From contig OY720636.1 in the NCBI GenBank assembly GCA_963169105.1, forward strand, positions 75,318,123-75,382,122: a stretch of DNA of 64,000 bases, given 5' to 3'. Position numbers and translations under genes: made by a program. Source of the DNA: Ceriagrion tenellum (taxonomy: Eukaryota; Arthropoda; Insecta; Odonata; Coenagrionidae). Under the pieces are notes generated by a model. That model was not told the DNA's origin, made no database searches, and worked only from the letters and a program-made list of their open reading frames with translations. This document shows, in pieces, positions 37,601 to 47,305 of the stretch (position 1 is the first letter of the stretch; each line of letters opens with the position of its first letter).

Positions 37601-40477
37601 CCATTTACTGCCAGCAGGCCCCTATCAGCTGTAGTTGACTGTCCGAGAATGGCCACCAGCTTATGAGATATGGAAACTTTGCATGGCAACAAAAAATCTA
37701 ATACATAAAAACAACATTACCATTCACTCATTAGATACATGTTCGTTTTAGGGTAGAATTTCAAGAAAAAAGCAATCTTTTGGTCAATTAAATAAAAACT
37801 TTGTACATTCCACAATAGAAAATGAAATGACTTTAAATGGTAAATGAAAAAACTTTAATTTCACATAAATTACGGTGATCCCATACAAACTTCCAGCAAG
37901 GAATGGAGAGTGGACATAAATTTCCACTGTATTGGGTACAACCAAAAGCAATATGCTGCAGATTTTATGATAAGAATGTAATATTAAATTTACATACATT
38001 CCAAAATCTTTAATGTCAAGGTATTCCAGTGAAGCAAAATTTTTCACTCCATTATTCACCACCAAAGCCTGTTTTTTTTCAAGTTAATTGCAGACATTTG
38101 AACCTCTTGAGGAATGGTGACCTCACTTAAGTTACACCTGTGGATAAATGTAACTTACTCTAAATGTACTGTCTTATTTATAGAGATTTTTTTGTTTATT
38201 GCAGACCTGATGTGTGGTATGTAACAATTACTCAGGCTTTGGTATGGATGACTGATCCAAGATCTATTAAAGAAATCAACAGTGGATACGATGCATGGAA
38301 ATGTGAGCGGAAACCAGAAGATATACCACCACCAGCTTGCAACCTCCCTAATAAATGCGCTCTCTCATTCAGGCCTCCAGAAGCTAATTTTTCCACTACA
38401 AGGTAATGTACCACCTCTAGCTTGCAACCTCCCAAATAAATGTGCTCTCTCATTCAGGTCTCCAGAAGCTAATTTTTCCTCTACAAGGTAATGTGAAGGA
38501 AGGGTCCCTCACTGTTTTTACGACTTGTGATAGGGGGATTGGAATAAAAAACTCACCTTTAGGTTATTTGTGTCCATTTACAGACACCTGTTTGAGTTAT
38601 CAAGTAAAAAATCATAAAGGTTTCTGGGATCATTCCACCGGGTGAGCAGGTCCATGGGGCCCAACGTTTCGGAGAACGAATTGTCCTCCATCTTCAGGGG
38701 GTTCCGTTTCCGAATGCTGTTTCCTCAATTTTGGCCGGTATATATACTCTCTCCTCCCGGGTCAGGTGCATTCTTCAACGCTAAAGCATCCAAACAGTAC
38801 ATTTATCACCACCAAAGCTGAAGGCTATACTAGTTAAGGCTAAAGATCTGGTCGGCTTGAAGACGCCAGGGGTCTACCAAATTCCCTGTGAGTGCAGAAA
38901 AATGTACATTGGAGAAACTGGGTGTACCATTGAGACAAGACTGAAAGAACACCAGAGACACTTCCGATTGGTACACCGCAGAAATCATCTGTAGCGGAGC
39001 ATAGCATTGGTGAGGACCATGCCATACAGTGGGAGGATGCCAAAATAATCAGCCGCACTCATGGTTATTGGGATCACCTCGTTAAAGAAGCCATCGAGAT
39101 CCGTCTGCAGCCGAGAAACATCAATAGAGATGCAGGTTTCCAATTGAGTAACACTTGGAAACCAATCGTGGCTACCATTAAATACGTCAGGGAAGGCGGG
39201 AAAACTCGCAGAAGCCATAGCCAATCAGGTGGCACCTGACCCGGGAGGAGAGAGTATATATACCGGCCAAAATTGAGGAAACGGCATTCGGAAGCTGAAC
39301 CCCCTGAAGATGGATGACAAGTCGTTCTCCGAAACGTTGGGCCCCATGGACCTGCTCACCCGGTGGAAGAACCGAGAAACCTTTATCCAGCAGATACGCC
39401 GGGAAAATCTAAGATCCTTCAAGTAAAAAATCAGTTAAAGACCTTTTACAATACTTAAACTACATTTATCAAGATGTGATATTGTGCAAAGAAATTCACA
39501 AAAGGACCAGTGACATGATGAGGGGAAGAGGGATGGGTGTCCTCCAGGTCCTGATTCCCATTCCCACAAAATTTAATATGTATTTTAATAAGGAGAACAA
39601 AATGGGAAAAATACATTAGTTTTTGTTTAGTAAAAAGTCAATTTAATCTATTATTTATTCTGTTAACTTTTTCGATGGATATTTGTTTGTAATTTTAAAC
39701 ATAATTAACTTCCAAGGTTATGGAATGGGTTTGGCATTCTTTCAGATATTCGCTCAGGAAAATTAATTAAAGGGGCTGTTATGCTGCAATTGCAAATGCA
39801 CACATAATTGCTTAAGGAAACACTTTTGCTCCAAATTTTCAAAATTTTTTACAACCATCCGTGGGCATACCCAGGATTGTTAGGAGCCGTATGTTACATG
39901 CAGTAGGGAACCTACCTGTAACCATCCTGTCCTACTTTGTAGAGTGGATTTGGATCGGCATGTCTCATGCAGGAGAGGTCAGTTGACTGATCCCCTAGCC
40001 TTCTTCTGGCTATACCCATGCCACCACCTTCTTTCTCACACTCAGCGCATGGACCCTACAAGAAACATTATCCTAGCTATGTCAACACAAACTTGATAAT
40101 CCCTGTAATCCATCATCTCAATTCCTTGATATGTGTATCAGACAAATCAAATATAATGTGCATGATATTATGATATATGAGTTTGGTTTGAATTCATGTA
40201 CTTCATATTTAAGGCTAACTGTACTTTGAAAAATTATCGGGTACTTACCTGAATACAGATTGAGAAGTAAATTAGTCATCAACTATGTACATCTTGCAAT
40301 GGGATCTCATTTCTCTTCTTGCCTAAGTTATCAGTTTCAATCCACTCTACAAGTGTTCATTCACTCTTTTCCAGGTATTTGACCACATGCAGGGAATGCC
40401 CAAATAAATATCCATGGTTGGGAGACTCAGAAGGAACAGGAATTGCAGGACGTGACGTCTATAATCCAGAAAATTAA
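13609..40477 (+). CDS. CDA4: Chitin deacetylase 4 (CDA4, group III), ten coding exons, 490 aa
   Basis: A secreted CE4-family protein that would act on chitin in cuticle or tracheal matrix. Coding exons: 13609-13675, 23217-23329, 25985-26096, 27739-27866, 32903-33111, 34282-34438, 35371-35509, 37327-37573, 38205-38402, 40375-40477; all junctions are GT-AG and phases agree. An in-frame TAG at 13582 precedes the ATG. Residues 1-22 form a signal peptide. Residues 40-92 are a six-Cys peritrophin-A chitin-binding domain (C40, C55, C61, C71, C84, C92). No LDLa domain is present, unlike CDA1/2. The deacetylase domain spans about 140-410, with TFDGA (148-152), RAPY (249-252), DSS...WPYTL (272-289) and PFHTNWF (366-372). 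Motif 1 has Gly151 for the second Asp, and motif 2 reads HEIATETISL, lacking the HxxxH pair. The C-terminus ends RDVYNPEN. Domain order and length fit CDA4. Confidence 0.93.
15430..15690. repeat. Polypurine (GGA/GGGA-rich) tract in CDA4 intron 1
   Basis: About 260 bp of almost pure purine on the plus strand with many G runs. It mirrors the tract upstream of exon 1, so exon 1 is flanked by two such tracts about 2 kb apart. The long open frames on both strands here are low-complexity artefacts. Confidence 0.65.
15895..15960 (-). repeat. tRNA-derived SINE-like fragment
   Basis: On the minus strand a box-A-like TGCTGATAAACTGG is followed about 30 bp later by a box B, CAGGGTTCGATCC (15908-15920 on the plus strand). 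This spacing is that of an internal pol III promoter. There is no full cloverleaf, so it is a SINE head or tRNA relic, not a functional tRNA gene. Confidence 0.5.
16245..16540 (-). repeat. Pyrimidine-rich dispersed repeat, copy 2
   Basis: On the minus strand the order TCCAAAATTCC, CCTCTATCATCCTCTTC and ACCTTCTCCATGCA matches the copies at 9700-9965 and 26375-26545. The minus open frame at 16209-16499 reflects this composition. Confidence 0.5.
19970..20045 (-). repeat. tRNA-derived SINE-like fragment
   Basis: The minus strand carries a box B, GAGTTCGAATCCTGG, preceded by a tRNA-like stretch (TTGGACTGTTAGCTTCC). The downstream sequence GTGAGGATTTTTCATTC resembles the body of the plus-strand fragment at 20300, suggesting one SINE family. 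Confidence 0.5.
20300..20420 (+). repeat. tRNA-derived SINE-like fragment
   Basis: A box-A-like TGGCAGGGTGTGGGC at about 20306-20320 and a box B, GGTTCGAATC, at 20341-20350 are followed by GAGGTAGAGATTTTTCCTGG. Head and body order fit a SINE; the anticodon stem does not fold as a proper tRNA by eye. Confidence 0.5.
23330..25984 (+). other. CDA4 intron 2
   Basis: AT-rich with no recognised exon or transposon boundary. A 23-bp word (GCAACATTTCCTCAACCTGT...) is tandemly doubled near 25642-25687. Confidence 0.5.
26097..27738 (+). other. CDA4 intron 3
   Basis: Contains the third copy of the pyrimidine-rich repeat (26375-26545). Otherwise nothing recognised. Confidence 0.5.
26375..26545 (+). repeat. 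Pyrimidine-rich dispersed repeat, copy 3
   Basis: The order TCCAGAATTCCTATCATC, CTTATTACCCTCTTCTAC and TGTCTTCCATCCATCTGCC matches copies 1 and 2. Confidence 0.5.
30316..31141. mobile_element. piggyBac-like element, non-autonomous, 826 bp
   Basis: It is bounded by TTAA at 30312-30315 and 31142-31145. The ends read CCCTTTCGCGCCTAG (left) and CCCATTCGCACCTAAG (right, reverse complement). TTAA target and CCC-T-type ends are typical of piggyBac. The left subterminal region has three TGTCGG-headed words at 30331, 30375 and 30419, exactly 44 bp apart, two of them palindromic (TGTCGGCTCTGGCCGACG). No transposase is encoded. An interior block (GTTAATATTAACGCTAGAAT...) recurs in altered form near 61815, linking it to the element that ends at 62198. 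Confidence 0.68.
31417..31730. mobile_element. piggyBac-like MITE, 314 bp
   Basis: TTAA lies at 31413-31416 and 31731-31734. The inverted ends CCCTCTAAGTGC and CCCTCTTAGTGC differ at one base. No coding capacity. It lies only 270 bp from the larger TTAA element but its terminal sequence differs, so it is a separate family. Confidence 0.65.
35700..36110 (-). mobile_element. LINE reverse transcriptase fragment, degenerate
   Basis: Minus-strand translation across frames gives GFKRGNATLKVIWDIRTLGE, then a damaged F-DFQKAF equivalent, WKKIVKILMKMRIDWRDGR and later QVLWNEIRLGGPI. These are the RT block with a GFRkGrgT.dai..lr.l.E start and a VDfeKAFD..nW..l...L..iGidw continuation, as in RTE/L1-like invertebrate LINEs. 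Stops and frameshifts show it is dead. Confidence 0.6.
37078..37140 (-). repeat. tRNA-derived SINE-like fragment
   Basis: Minus-strand box A TGGCCAGAGCATTTGG and box B TGGGTTCAACTAC are about 30 bp apart. A plus-strand box-B-like AAGTTCAAGTCCC at 37210-37222 lies close by and may be a second, weaker piece. Confidence 0.5.
38324..38493 (+). repeat. 85-bp tandem duplication covering the end of CDA4 exon 9 and its splice donor
   Basis: Copy 1 is 38324-38408 and copy 2 is 38409-38493, with six differences over 85 bases. Both end in ACAAGGTAATG, so the donor GTAATG occurs at 38403 and again at 38488. Splicing from the first donor joins exon 10 in frame (AG|G, phase 2). Reading on into copy 2 meets TAA at once (AGG TAA), so use of the second donor would truncate the protein after Arg456, losing the last 34 residues. 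Confidence 0.9.
38661..38697 (-). ncRNA. Hammerhead-ribozyme-like core, left arm copy
   Basis: On the minus strand CTGAAGA (38691-38697) is followed by a stem GGAGGAC...GTTCTCC and GAAA (38667-38670), the conserved order CUGANGA, stem II, GAAA. Stem II forms seven pairs. Hammerhead motifs are an established feature of Penelope-like elements. Stems I and III are short, as in that class, and I cannot show that it cleaves. Confidence 0.55.
39304..39334 (+). ncRNA. Hammerhead-ribozyme-like core, right arm copy
   Basis: CTGAAGA (39304-39310), stem II region TGGATGACAAGTCGTTCTCC and GAAA (39331-39334), followed by CGTTGGG. The stem differs from the left arm copy at two positions and now forms a less regular hairpin (GAC/GTC inside GGA/TCC). 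Confidence 0.5.
39434..40374 (+). other. CDA4 intron 9, distal part
   Basis: AT-rich, with no recognised exon or element between the Penelope insertion and the last exon. Confidence 0.5.
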
Positions 40478-40742
40478 GGCTTCCAACATTGTGTGTGTGT
40501 TAACTTCTAAAAGAAAATGTGCATTTTTGTATGGCAAGCATTATTTACACACCAAAGTGATATAGGGGTAAAAAGAAGAAACAGTTACGCAGGAAGGATA
40601 CAACTGCCTGAACACCATTAAAAGGCATCATCAAAAATTTTTGTTGTAAATATTGACAGGTGTAAATGTTTGAGAAATTTTAATTTGAGTGCTGTCTTAA
40701 AAAGAAATGTACGAGGAAGATATTTGTATATTTTTAAGGGAA

Positions 40743-40748
40743 AATAAA
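40743..40748 (+). terminator. Likely CDA4 polyadenylation signal
   Basis: AATAAA 266 bases after the stop codon, in AT-rich sequence. Other AT-rich variants occur nearby, so the exact site is uncertain. Confidence 0.5.
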
Positions 40749-41394
40749 GAAGTAATTTTGTAAAAATTCCATTGATTGATTTTCTCAAGATGTACAAAAT
40801 CTCATTTAGAATAAAAATATCCATACATGGTATTTGCAGAAATATGTATTAGTACAGTGAAGATAATATTTGACTGTTATTCCATACTGCAAGACTCTTA
40901 ACACAATGTTTAAATATTCTAAATCTATTGAATGATGTGGGAATAATACTTCACCACTGTCGGTTGATTACAGTCAGTCGCACACTTCAATCACAGTCTA
41001 TACAAACTAATAATTTAGACTGTGCAGCAATCTCCCTCAAACTTCTTCTCGTGTGATCCATCTTCAAAAGGTTGCTTAAGAACAGAATAGCATTTTACTT
41101 ATTGCATAATTTTAAAAATGAAGAAGCAACATATTTCATCGACCATTCAATACTGCCCGTCAATAATAGTCACAAATGCTTAATTCTAAACTCTTGCTTA
41201 AGCATCACGCCTGCAATCGAAACCGCGCCTTTTCCGCAACATTTCATTGGTGGGTGCTGCACCCTCGAGGTGAAACTAGTGAAGCTTTGGAAAATTGAAG
41301 TACGAAATACGCACAGTTTACTCAACTCTTGTTACCTGCTGGTGAACTTAGGTGGGGTGGTGAAGAAGATTGGTGATTGCAGAGGAAAGTAGAA

Positions 41395-41942
41395 ATGGAG
41401 GCTATTCCGTCACCACCCCAGAAGCTGACGGCTTACGAGCTCTTAGGCTCGGAGCCTCGTCCATATCCATTTATATCTCAGCATTTTAATCCTTTTTTTG
41501 CTGCTTTCCTTGGTGTATCAATGGCTGTAATGTACAATTTTATTTCGAAAAAACCTTTGATTAGTGGTAAGTTTTTGGCAGTCCGTTGTTGATTTTGACG
41601 AAGAAGTATTAGAAATAATTTATTCAATCATTTCAGGAATTCAGACGCATATAGGCCTTGGAGCTGGTGGTTTTGTTGTCGGGAAGTTCTTCGATGAACG
41701 AAGAAATAAGAGGCTGGCTCGTAAAGATGCAGTTCTGCGGCATTATATCGAGCTCCACCCAGAAGATTTTCCTGAACCAGGTTAGAAGAGTAATTTTTAA
41801 TATCCTGATCACATCAGAAGCTTTGATGTCGCTGGAATTCTTTTCTTAAGGGTTGATTTGAATGGTGATTTAATTATATCTATTTCTTTCAGAGAGGAAA
41901 AAGTTTAAAGATATTCTGATTGCCTGGACTCCCATTCGTTAA
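41395..41942 (+). CDS. NDUFC2: NADH dehydrogenase [ubiquinone] 1 subunit C2 (NDUFC2, B14.5b), complete, 121 aa
   Basis: An accessory subunit of mitochondrial complex I that sits in the inner-membrane arm. Exons are 41395-41566, 41637-41780 and 41893-41942, with introns of 70 and 112 bp, GT-AG junctions and phase 1 at both. The ATG is the first after an in-frame TGA at 41374. Two hydrophobic segments (about residues 32-52 and 60-77) are followed by a basic stretch (FFDERRNKRLARKD) and the family-typical C-terminus LRHYIELHPEDFPEPERKKF...WTPIR. Length and ending match NDUFC2 of other animals. It starts about 0.65 kb after the CDA4 poly(A) site on the same strand. The promoter region is mixed AT/GC with no clear TATA box. 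Confidence 0.93.
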
Positions 41943-42050
41943 AGGATACGATAGACAAATGATTTCATGAACTCATGAAATGTAGCTGGTGTGTTGTCTG
42001 TAAGTCACAGAAAAGTTAGTTTCTTTAATTGTAAATAAGATTATTGTATC

Positions 42051-42056
42051 AATAAA
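42051..42056 (+). terminator. NDUFC2 polyadenylation signal
   Basis: AATAAA 109 bases after the stop codon, followed by a T-rich stretch. Confidence 0.7.
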
Positions 42057-43731
42057 GCTGCCTTTTAGACGATTTTACTATATTTTTGGTATTTTCATGT
42101 CCTCCCTTGAACTGTGTTTACTTTGTCGCGTAGGACATTTTTAACATTTGACAAAGTTTTATTCGTTTTGCTCCATGACTATTCGAGCTGTGCTGAACCA
42201 TAGGACCGTATCATATCTCTACCCCGAAGATAGTTCTTTGTCTCAACCACTTATATCGTTTCTGCCAAGTGAGTGCCGTTAAAAATCTGACTTAGAATGT
42301 CATTGGAATTATTTTACCTTCAGAAAAGGTTACTTTATTCGCTGTGAAGATAAATTTATCGAGGCCTTGGGGCACGCGTTATCAGCTTTCTGTCGCCATA
42401 GAAGTGGAGAGGTCAGCTTAAAATCTTCATTTCGAATTGACACCGCTATTAACCAACCAAAGCACTGGTGGTTCAAATTTCCAGGGTTTACATTATTCTT
42501 GCACAAGTCGAGGTTAAGATCCTCACTAATTTGCTACATTTTCATTTCTAACAGATTTTCTCAAATAGCGATATCTTGGTCGATTTTAATCCAATAAGTT
42601 CAAAATGTGTTGCTTGTATCTACCATCTTAGTTCTCTTTCATCTTGTGGATACTCTTTGATGTTTTGTATCTGGCACTCATTTTCCTATCATCTCAGATG
42701 TTAACCTCATGGTATTTCTTTTTCAAATGGATTGTTATTATTGGATGTTTAACTCATTTTAGGGGAAAGATTTCCTAAAAATTAGTCCCAATATTTTGGT
42801 GGCCCTTTTTCATGTATATAGACCTATTTTGGAATTAGTCATTGTGTCAGCGTGCATACAGGTTGCCAACATAAATGAATTTATACACCCTGAAAAGTGC
42901 ACATCACAGAGTTGAAGTGATCCAAAAATAATCAATATTCCAAACATTGAAAAAAATCAATCCTCCCAAGTAGTAGTGTACCTTTTCTTAGTATGTGATT
43001 TCTTTGAAAAGGCAACAATGGTTCCGCTGGATGACCTCCAATCCTCAATTTTTATATCAAGAAATGAATTTTGGTTTTCATTTGCATTTTGTGACGGGCA
43101 CTTCACTCTTTGTTGATGATCATTCCTATCTGTTTAATTCTAGTTTTCCTCCTCCTTTCTCAGTGCACCCTTTGGCATTCAGAACAATATTGTATAGACA
43201 GTTTCTTTTTTTTATTTTGTGCACTCCTATCCCAGTATTTTTAGCTTTTTTGCTATGCTCTCCATCCACTTATGTTTCCCCAATGCATGCTGCAATGCAA
43301 TGCACACCTACTTTCTCCAATGGCATAATGTGCCCTTATTCAGGTAGGTGTCACCAAAACAACACACACCTTTGCACTTGCCTTTATCTCTGTGGTTGCT
43401 CTGCTACCCTTGAAGTTTCTTGTTATCCAGAAGTAATGCAAACACCAAAACTTTGTGTTATGGAGTGTCTCAAGTGGTGGCACAGCGGTTTCCAGCTGGA
43501 GGGGTGGGTGGTGGGACGAGGAACTGTGTGTACACAAGTGACACGAAAAGGACGGAGACAAACAGTGGCTCACGTGGCTTGGTATGGTGATGACCGGTGA
43601 AAGTACAGCCCGGTGGTGAGAACTACCTATGTATTTGAATCTTTGCTTAATAGAGTTCACTTCAAAATCCATTAACGCGTCGTTCTTTAAGAACCGCCAT
43701 AGAACAAAACACTTTACTTTGCATATTAAGT
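42057..43731. other. Intergenic DNA between NDUFC2 and the convergent NIPA gene, proximal part
   Basis: No gene recognised. A 201-aa plus open frame (42995-43600) is the longest in the window but has no family resemblance, is hydrophobic and Cys-rich in an irregular way, and has a 110-aa minus frame opposite its 3' part. I treat it as chance or part of an old repeat. Confidence 0.4.
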
Positions 43732-44415
43732 AACTAGCTGAATTACCCAGCTTTGCTCGTGATCATACTTCCCTCGTAACTCATCGCATAAGAGGAGAGA
43801 GGTTAGTTAGTAGTTGTGGAAACAAACTAGTGTTACTAATTATTTTATTCATTTAAATTATTTGTTTCTGCAGAGATCCTACCCAATTGTGAGATTTGTA
43901 ATCAGCCCAAAACAACTAAATGCTTAGCATTCCTCATCAGCTTAACTAAGGAAAATGAATTTTAAATTCATTAAAGACCAAAATTTGTTTGTCACAAGCA
44001 AGTATGGTATTGTTGATTTCAGAAAAAGTGAATTTTTGCGGCTAAAAAACTGATTTTCAGAAAATTACTGAGTGGAAAAGGTAATTGATTGAAAGAATGA
44101 AAAACTTCATTCTTTCCGCCATTTGATAAAAAAATTCCAACCCACTACCTTGAGCAGAAGTAATTTAAAAAGTAAAATTGAAACCACTGCACAAAACCCC
44201 ACACATAGCATTTAGTATTAAATACCACTACCAAAGGGCCCCTTTTTGGGGCCCTGAGATATTTTTAAATTAGCCAACAATTTTCCTCCTGCTTCAAGCT
44301 ATTAGTTTGCAAAATTTTAGCACGATGGGAATAAAACTGTAGATTTGTATAAAAGACAGACACAGACAAACGTTCTATTTTATATATATATGTGAATATA
44401 TATATATATATATAT
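43732..44415 (+). repeat. Repeat with AGCTGAATTACCCAGCTTTG start and a TATATA microsatellite end
   Basis: The opening AACTAGCTGAATTACCCAGC and closing words ACAGACACAGACAAACGTTC then ATTTTATATATATA resemble the ends of a repeat type often met in invertebrate genomes. The tail merges into a (TA)n microsatellite at about 44377-44415. I recall the pattern but cannot name the family with certainty. Confidence 0.42.
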
Positions 44416-44679
44416 ACTCATATAAATGTTTATACAGAAAGGTAGAAAGAAAGTGGATAGGAACACATAAAATCAACAGACACAATGGTGGTGTGAAGAT
44501 GTAAAGGTGGCCAATATATATATAGATTTGCCTGAGAAGTTGTAGTGTATTGATTTATCTTGCTTCTAAGCATTATAATGTAGCATTCAGGTACATTTGT
44601 TTCCATTTCATAATTAATTACCCTGGCTGCCATTTAATCTACATCATCCGGAAGGACTTAGCCATCACTTGCCCCCTCA

Positions 44680-46430
44680 GTTTTTCTGTGGATTAACACT
44701 TTTCACAGATGTAGTCATCTGTGAAAAGTGTTAATTTTGATTAAAATTATCCAGGAGATCATTTATTTGAATATTAAACAAAAGTGATTTGAGGAGTACC
44801 TTGTGGAACTCCATGTTACCCTTATTTCTTCAGAATACATTCCCCCCAAAGTTAACCTTTTGATTTCAATCCTCCATAAAATCATTACCCACAAGTTTAC
44901 TCCGCTGTTTGTGACCAGTGGTAATTGGTTAATCTTGTGCGTCAGCAGACTATGATCTACTTTATCAGTAGCTTTTGACAGGTCAATTAGAATTGTCTCC
45001 ACTTCTATAGAATTGGCTATTACTTGGTAGTTGCCTTTCTAATGTCCCATACCTTTGAATTACAGCCGATTGTCCATCTACCACGAATCTCATGATTGGC
45101 TGTTAACTTCTTTACTAACTTATAACTGTCATCAGGCTTACTGGTCTACTATTGGCAAAAAATGTCTTATATTTTCCTTATAATATTAGCGTTGCATGTG
45201 CCTTCTTCTAGTCTTGGAGTGAGAGACAGTTTCTCATTGTAATATTGAATAAATTATTTATGTAGCTGGAGTAAGAGATAGGTACCTCACATTTGCTCTT
45301 AGTAAATTGAATGGAATACCATCTGGCTGCACTGCCTTTTAACTTTTTCTCTTAATTTTTCAAAGGTTTCTCTAGATGTAATTTATGCTTTTAGTATAAA
45401 ATGTTTGTATTTCTCATGCCTTGAAGTTGAACTTCCATGTCAAAAGTAGGTACCATGTTTCCCAGTCCATAAGATGTACTGCAACTAATTGGCATATGTT
45501 TTATAAAAATTAATGAATATACCTCCATGCAAGATTCATTCATATAAGATGCAGGCTTATTTTAGCTTGTATTTTCAAGTCAAAAAAAGTATGTCTTTTA
45601 GGCCAAGGAATATAGTGTTAGTTAGAATATAGTTCTTACCAATCATATAGTGTAAGTGCCTTCTCCTAATAATCTGTGTTGTAATCTGTGTGGTAATGTT
45701 CCATCATCATTTTTAAATATTGTAATTGCTTCCCCTGTATCATTCCTACTCCTTAAGTATATATGTATGTATTTCAGTTATTTTCTATAATAATGTTTCT
45801 TCAAAAATGCTCTCTTAGCTATTTTATTTTCCGTTCGAAACAATATATTATGTCTCTCTAAGTTGACATTCCATTTTCTATCACTAACTCTACATCTTTT
45901 CTTCAATGATTTGATTCTACTGCCATAAAACTCAGGGTCAGTATTTTCCTTGAGAATTTAAAAAAATGTGTGTGCAGTCCTTCCATTATGTCTGTTAAGG
46001 CCAGCCAGATTTCTTCATATTTTGGCCACTACTTACCTATCCTTAGTGCTTATCCCTTGAAAATATCTGAACACAATCTCTTACCTCCACGTTTGCATTT
46101 TAACAATGTCATTTTGTCTTCACTCCTCTTGAACATACTCCTTTTTTGGATAAGATGCACATGCACAGCTAAATGGTGTCTTATCACTGGATAAGTTTTA
46201 ACTTTCAATGTCCAGTCTCTGCAGTCCAGTATGACATCCAGCATGTATTTTTTCACAACTTGCAGAAAGACTTTCTCTTTTATCACTGATGTCTATGTAG
46301 TCTATCCCTTCCCACCCTCTACCTTGACCATGTCGCTTAACTTCTGTATATGTACCCTGAATGTTCCCTACTATTAGGGTATAATCCCCTGGGCTTTGAG
46401 GTGACCACAGGGTTATAGCATTTTTTAACC
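44680..46430 (-). mobile_element. LINE (jockey/CR1-like), endonuclease end and reverse transcriptase, degenerate
   Basis: Minus strand. From about 46290 to 46050 the frame contains YMLDVILDCRDWTLKV and HHLAVHVHL, matching the end of an AP endonuclease (lD.ilt.rd ... SDHlaV, here with the SD changed). RT pieces follow at 45000-44760: LIDLSKATDKVDHSLLTHKI, then after a frame change GVPQGTPQ, and LFTDDYI at about 44700-44720 in place of the YADD catalytic box. Stops and shifts throughout show an inactive copy. Confidence 0.68.
44693..44734. repeat. Perfect 19-bp inverted repeat with 4-base loop
   Basis: TTAACACTTTTCACAGATG (44693-44711) is perfectly inverted at 44716-44734 across TAGT. It covers the LINE RT catalytic-box region and looks like a local foldback duplication rather than part of the normal LINE sequence. 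Confidence 0.85.
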
Positions 46431-47077
46431 TCTAAACAACATGATACCTTCAAGAAGAAAAGAATGCAATTCAAAGTAGGCAACCAGGTCAAATGGTTAG
46501 GATTACAGCGCACAATGGCACTCAGTTTCTGTTTTTCTCCCTATGATAATGGTTGAGTGAATGCCCTAAAGGTTTTAGTAATAACAAATTCTACTGCATA
46601 TCCACACCCAAAGAAACCATAAATCCATATGATGATTGCAATTTTTTAGGATTATATGGACAAAAAAATGTACAAACAGATCTACAAAAGGAGTCCTTTA
46701 ACGTATGATAATATTCATGGCAGGTACGTCCTAATCGAACCTAGGCAGAAGCTAACAAATTGCGAATATCAGAGGTTTGACATTTTAAATTCTCATCTAG
46801 TGATTCCATTAAGAGTGTGCACTTATAGCTGATGTACAAGTCAACTCTCTCGAATGAAGACAAGGAATGTTTTTAAGTACATGTTTATGTTATTTAGGTT
46901 TACAATTATAGGTAAAAATAGTGGCATAAAAACGTACAGACCAAATTTATTCACCAGGTAAGTTTAGAATAAATATTTGACTATGACAAATATTAAATCA
47001 TAGGATTAATTTATATACACAAGCTTTAATATAAAACCTAGAAACTCTTCATATTCACTACCACATTGATCATTTCA

Positions 47078-47083
47078 TTTATT
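47078..47083 (-). terminator. Possible NIPA gene polyadenylation signal
   Basis: AATAAA on the minus strand, about 220 bases after the stop codon. The region is AT-rich, so chance is possible. Confidence 0.35.
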
Positions 47084-47305
47084 GGTAAAAATAAATCAGA
47101 AAATAAAATTATTCATCTAAATCACAAATTAATATGTACATTTTAGAAGACTGAGACCAAATCAGCACCAGTCAAAAGCAGCATGACTATCATGCAAAAC
47201 CTCTGCATTTGCGTGGCGAACCACAGCCAAACTAGGAGGCTTGGCAAAGTCTGTAGATGACATATCTCGAGCAACTGAAGATGGAGCCAGTGGCATTGGT
47301 GTACG

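Larger units (their letters stand above)
38615..39418 (+). mobile_element. Penelope-like retroelement fragment with inverted arms, 804 bp
   Basis: The insertion is flanked by a perfect 15-bp direct repeat TCAAGTAAAAAATCA (38600-38614 and 39419-39433). Arms of about 155 bp (38615-38769 and 39232-39386) are inverted copies about 90% alike. The middle encodes, on the plus strand, a GIY-YIG domain: GVYQIPCECRKMYIGETG and RLKEHQRH (38869-38991), then after a one-step frameshift SVAEHS...W.....KEAIEIRL....NRD.G..LS..W.P (38988-39239). This is the C-terminal endonuclease of Penelope-like elements. The reverse transcriptase is absent. It lies in CDA4 intron 9. Confidence 0.85.

Noticed and set aside
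41072..41392. 106-aa plus-strand frame directly upstream of NDUFC2
   Set aside because: No resemblance to a known protein; it ends just before the NDUFC2 ATG in another frame and is more simply 5' flank/UTR.
42995..43600. 201-aa plus-strand open frame, the longest in the window
   Set aside because: No family resemblance, no splice or promoter context, irregular composition and an opposite-strand frame over its 3' part. Probably chance or old repeat; a transcript would change my view.
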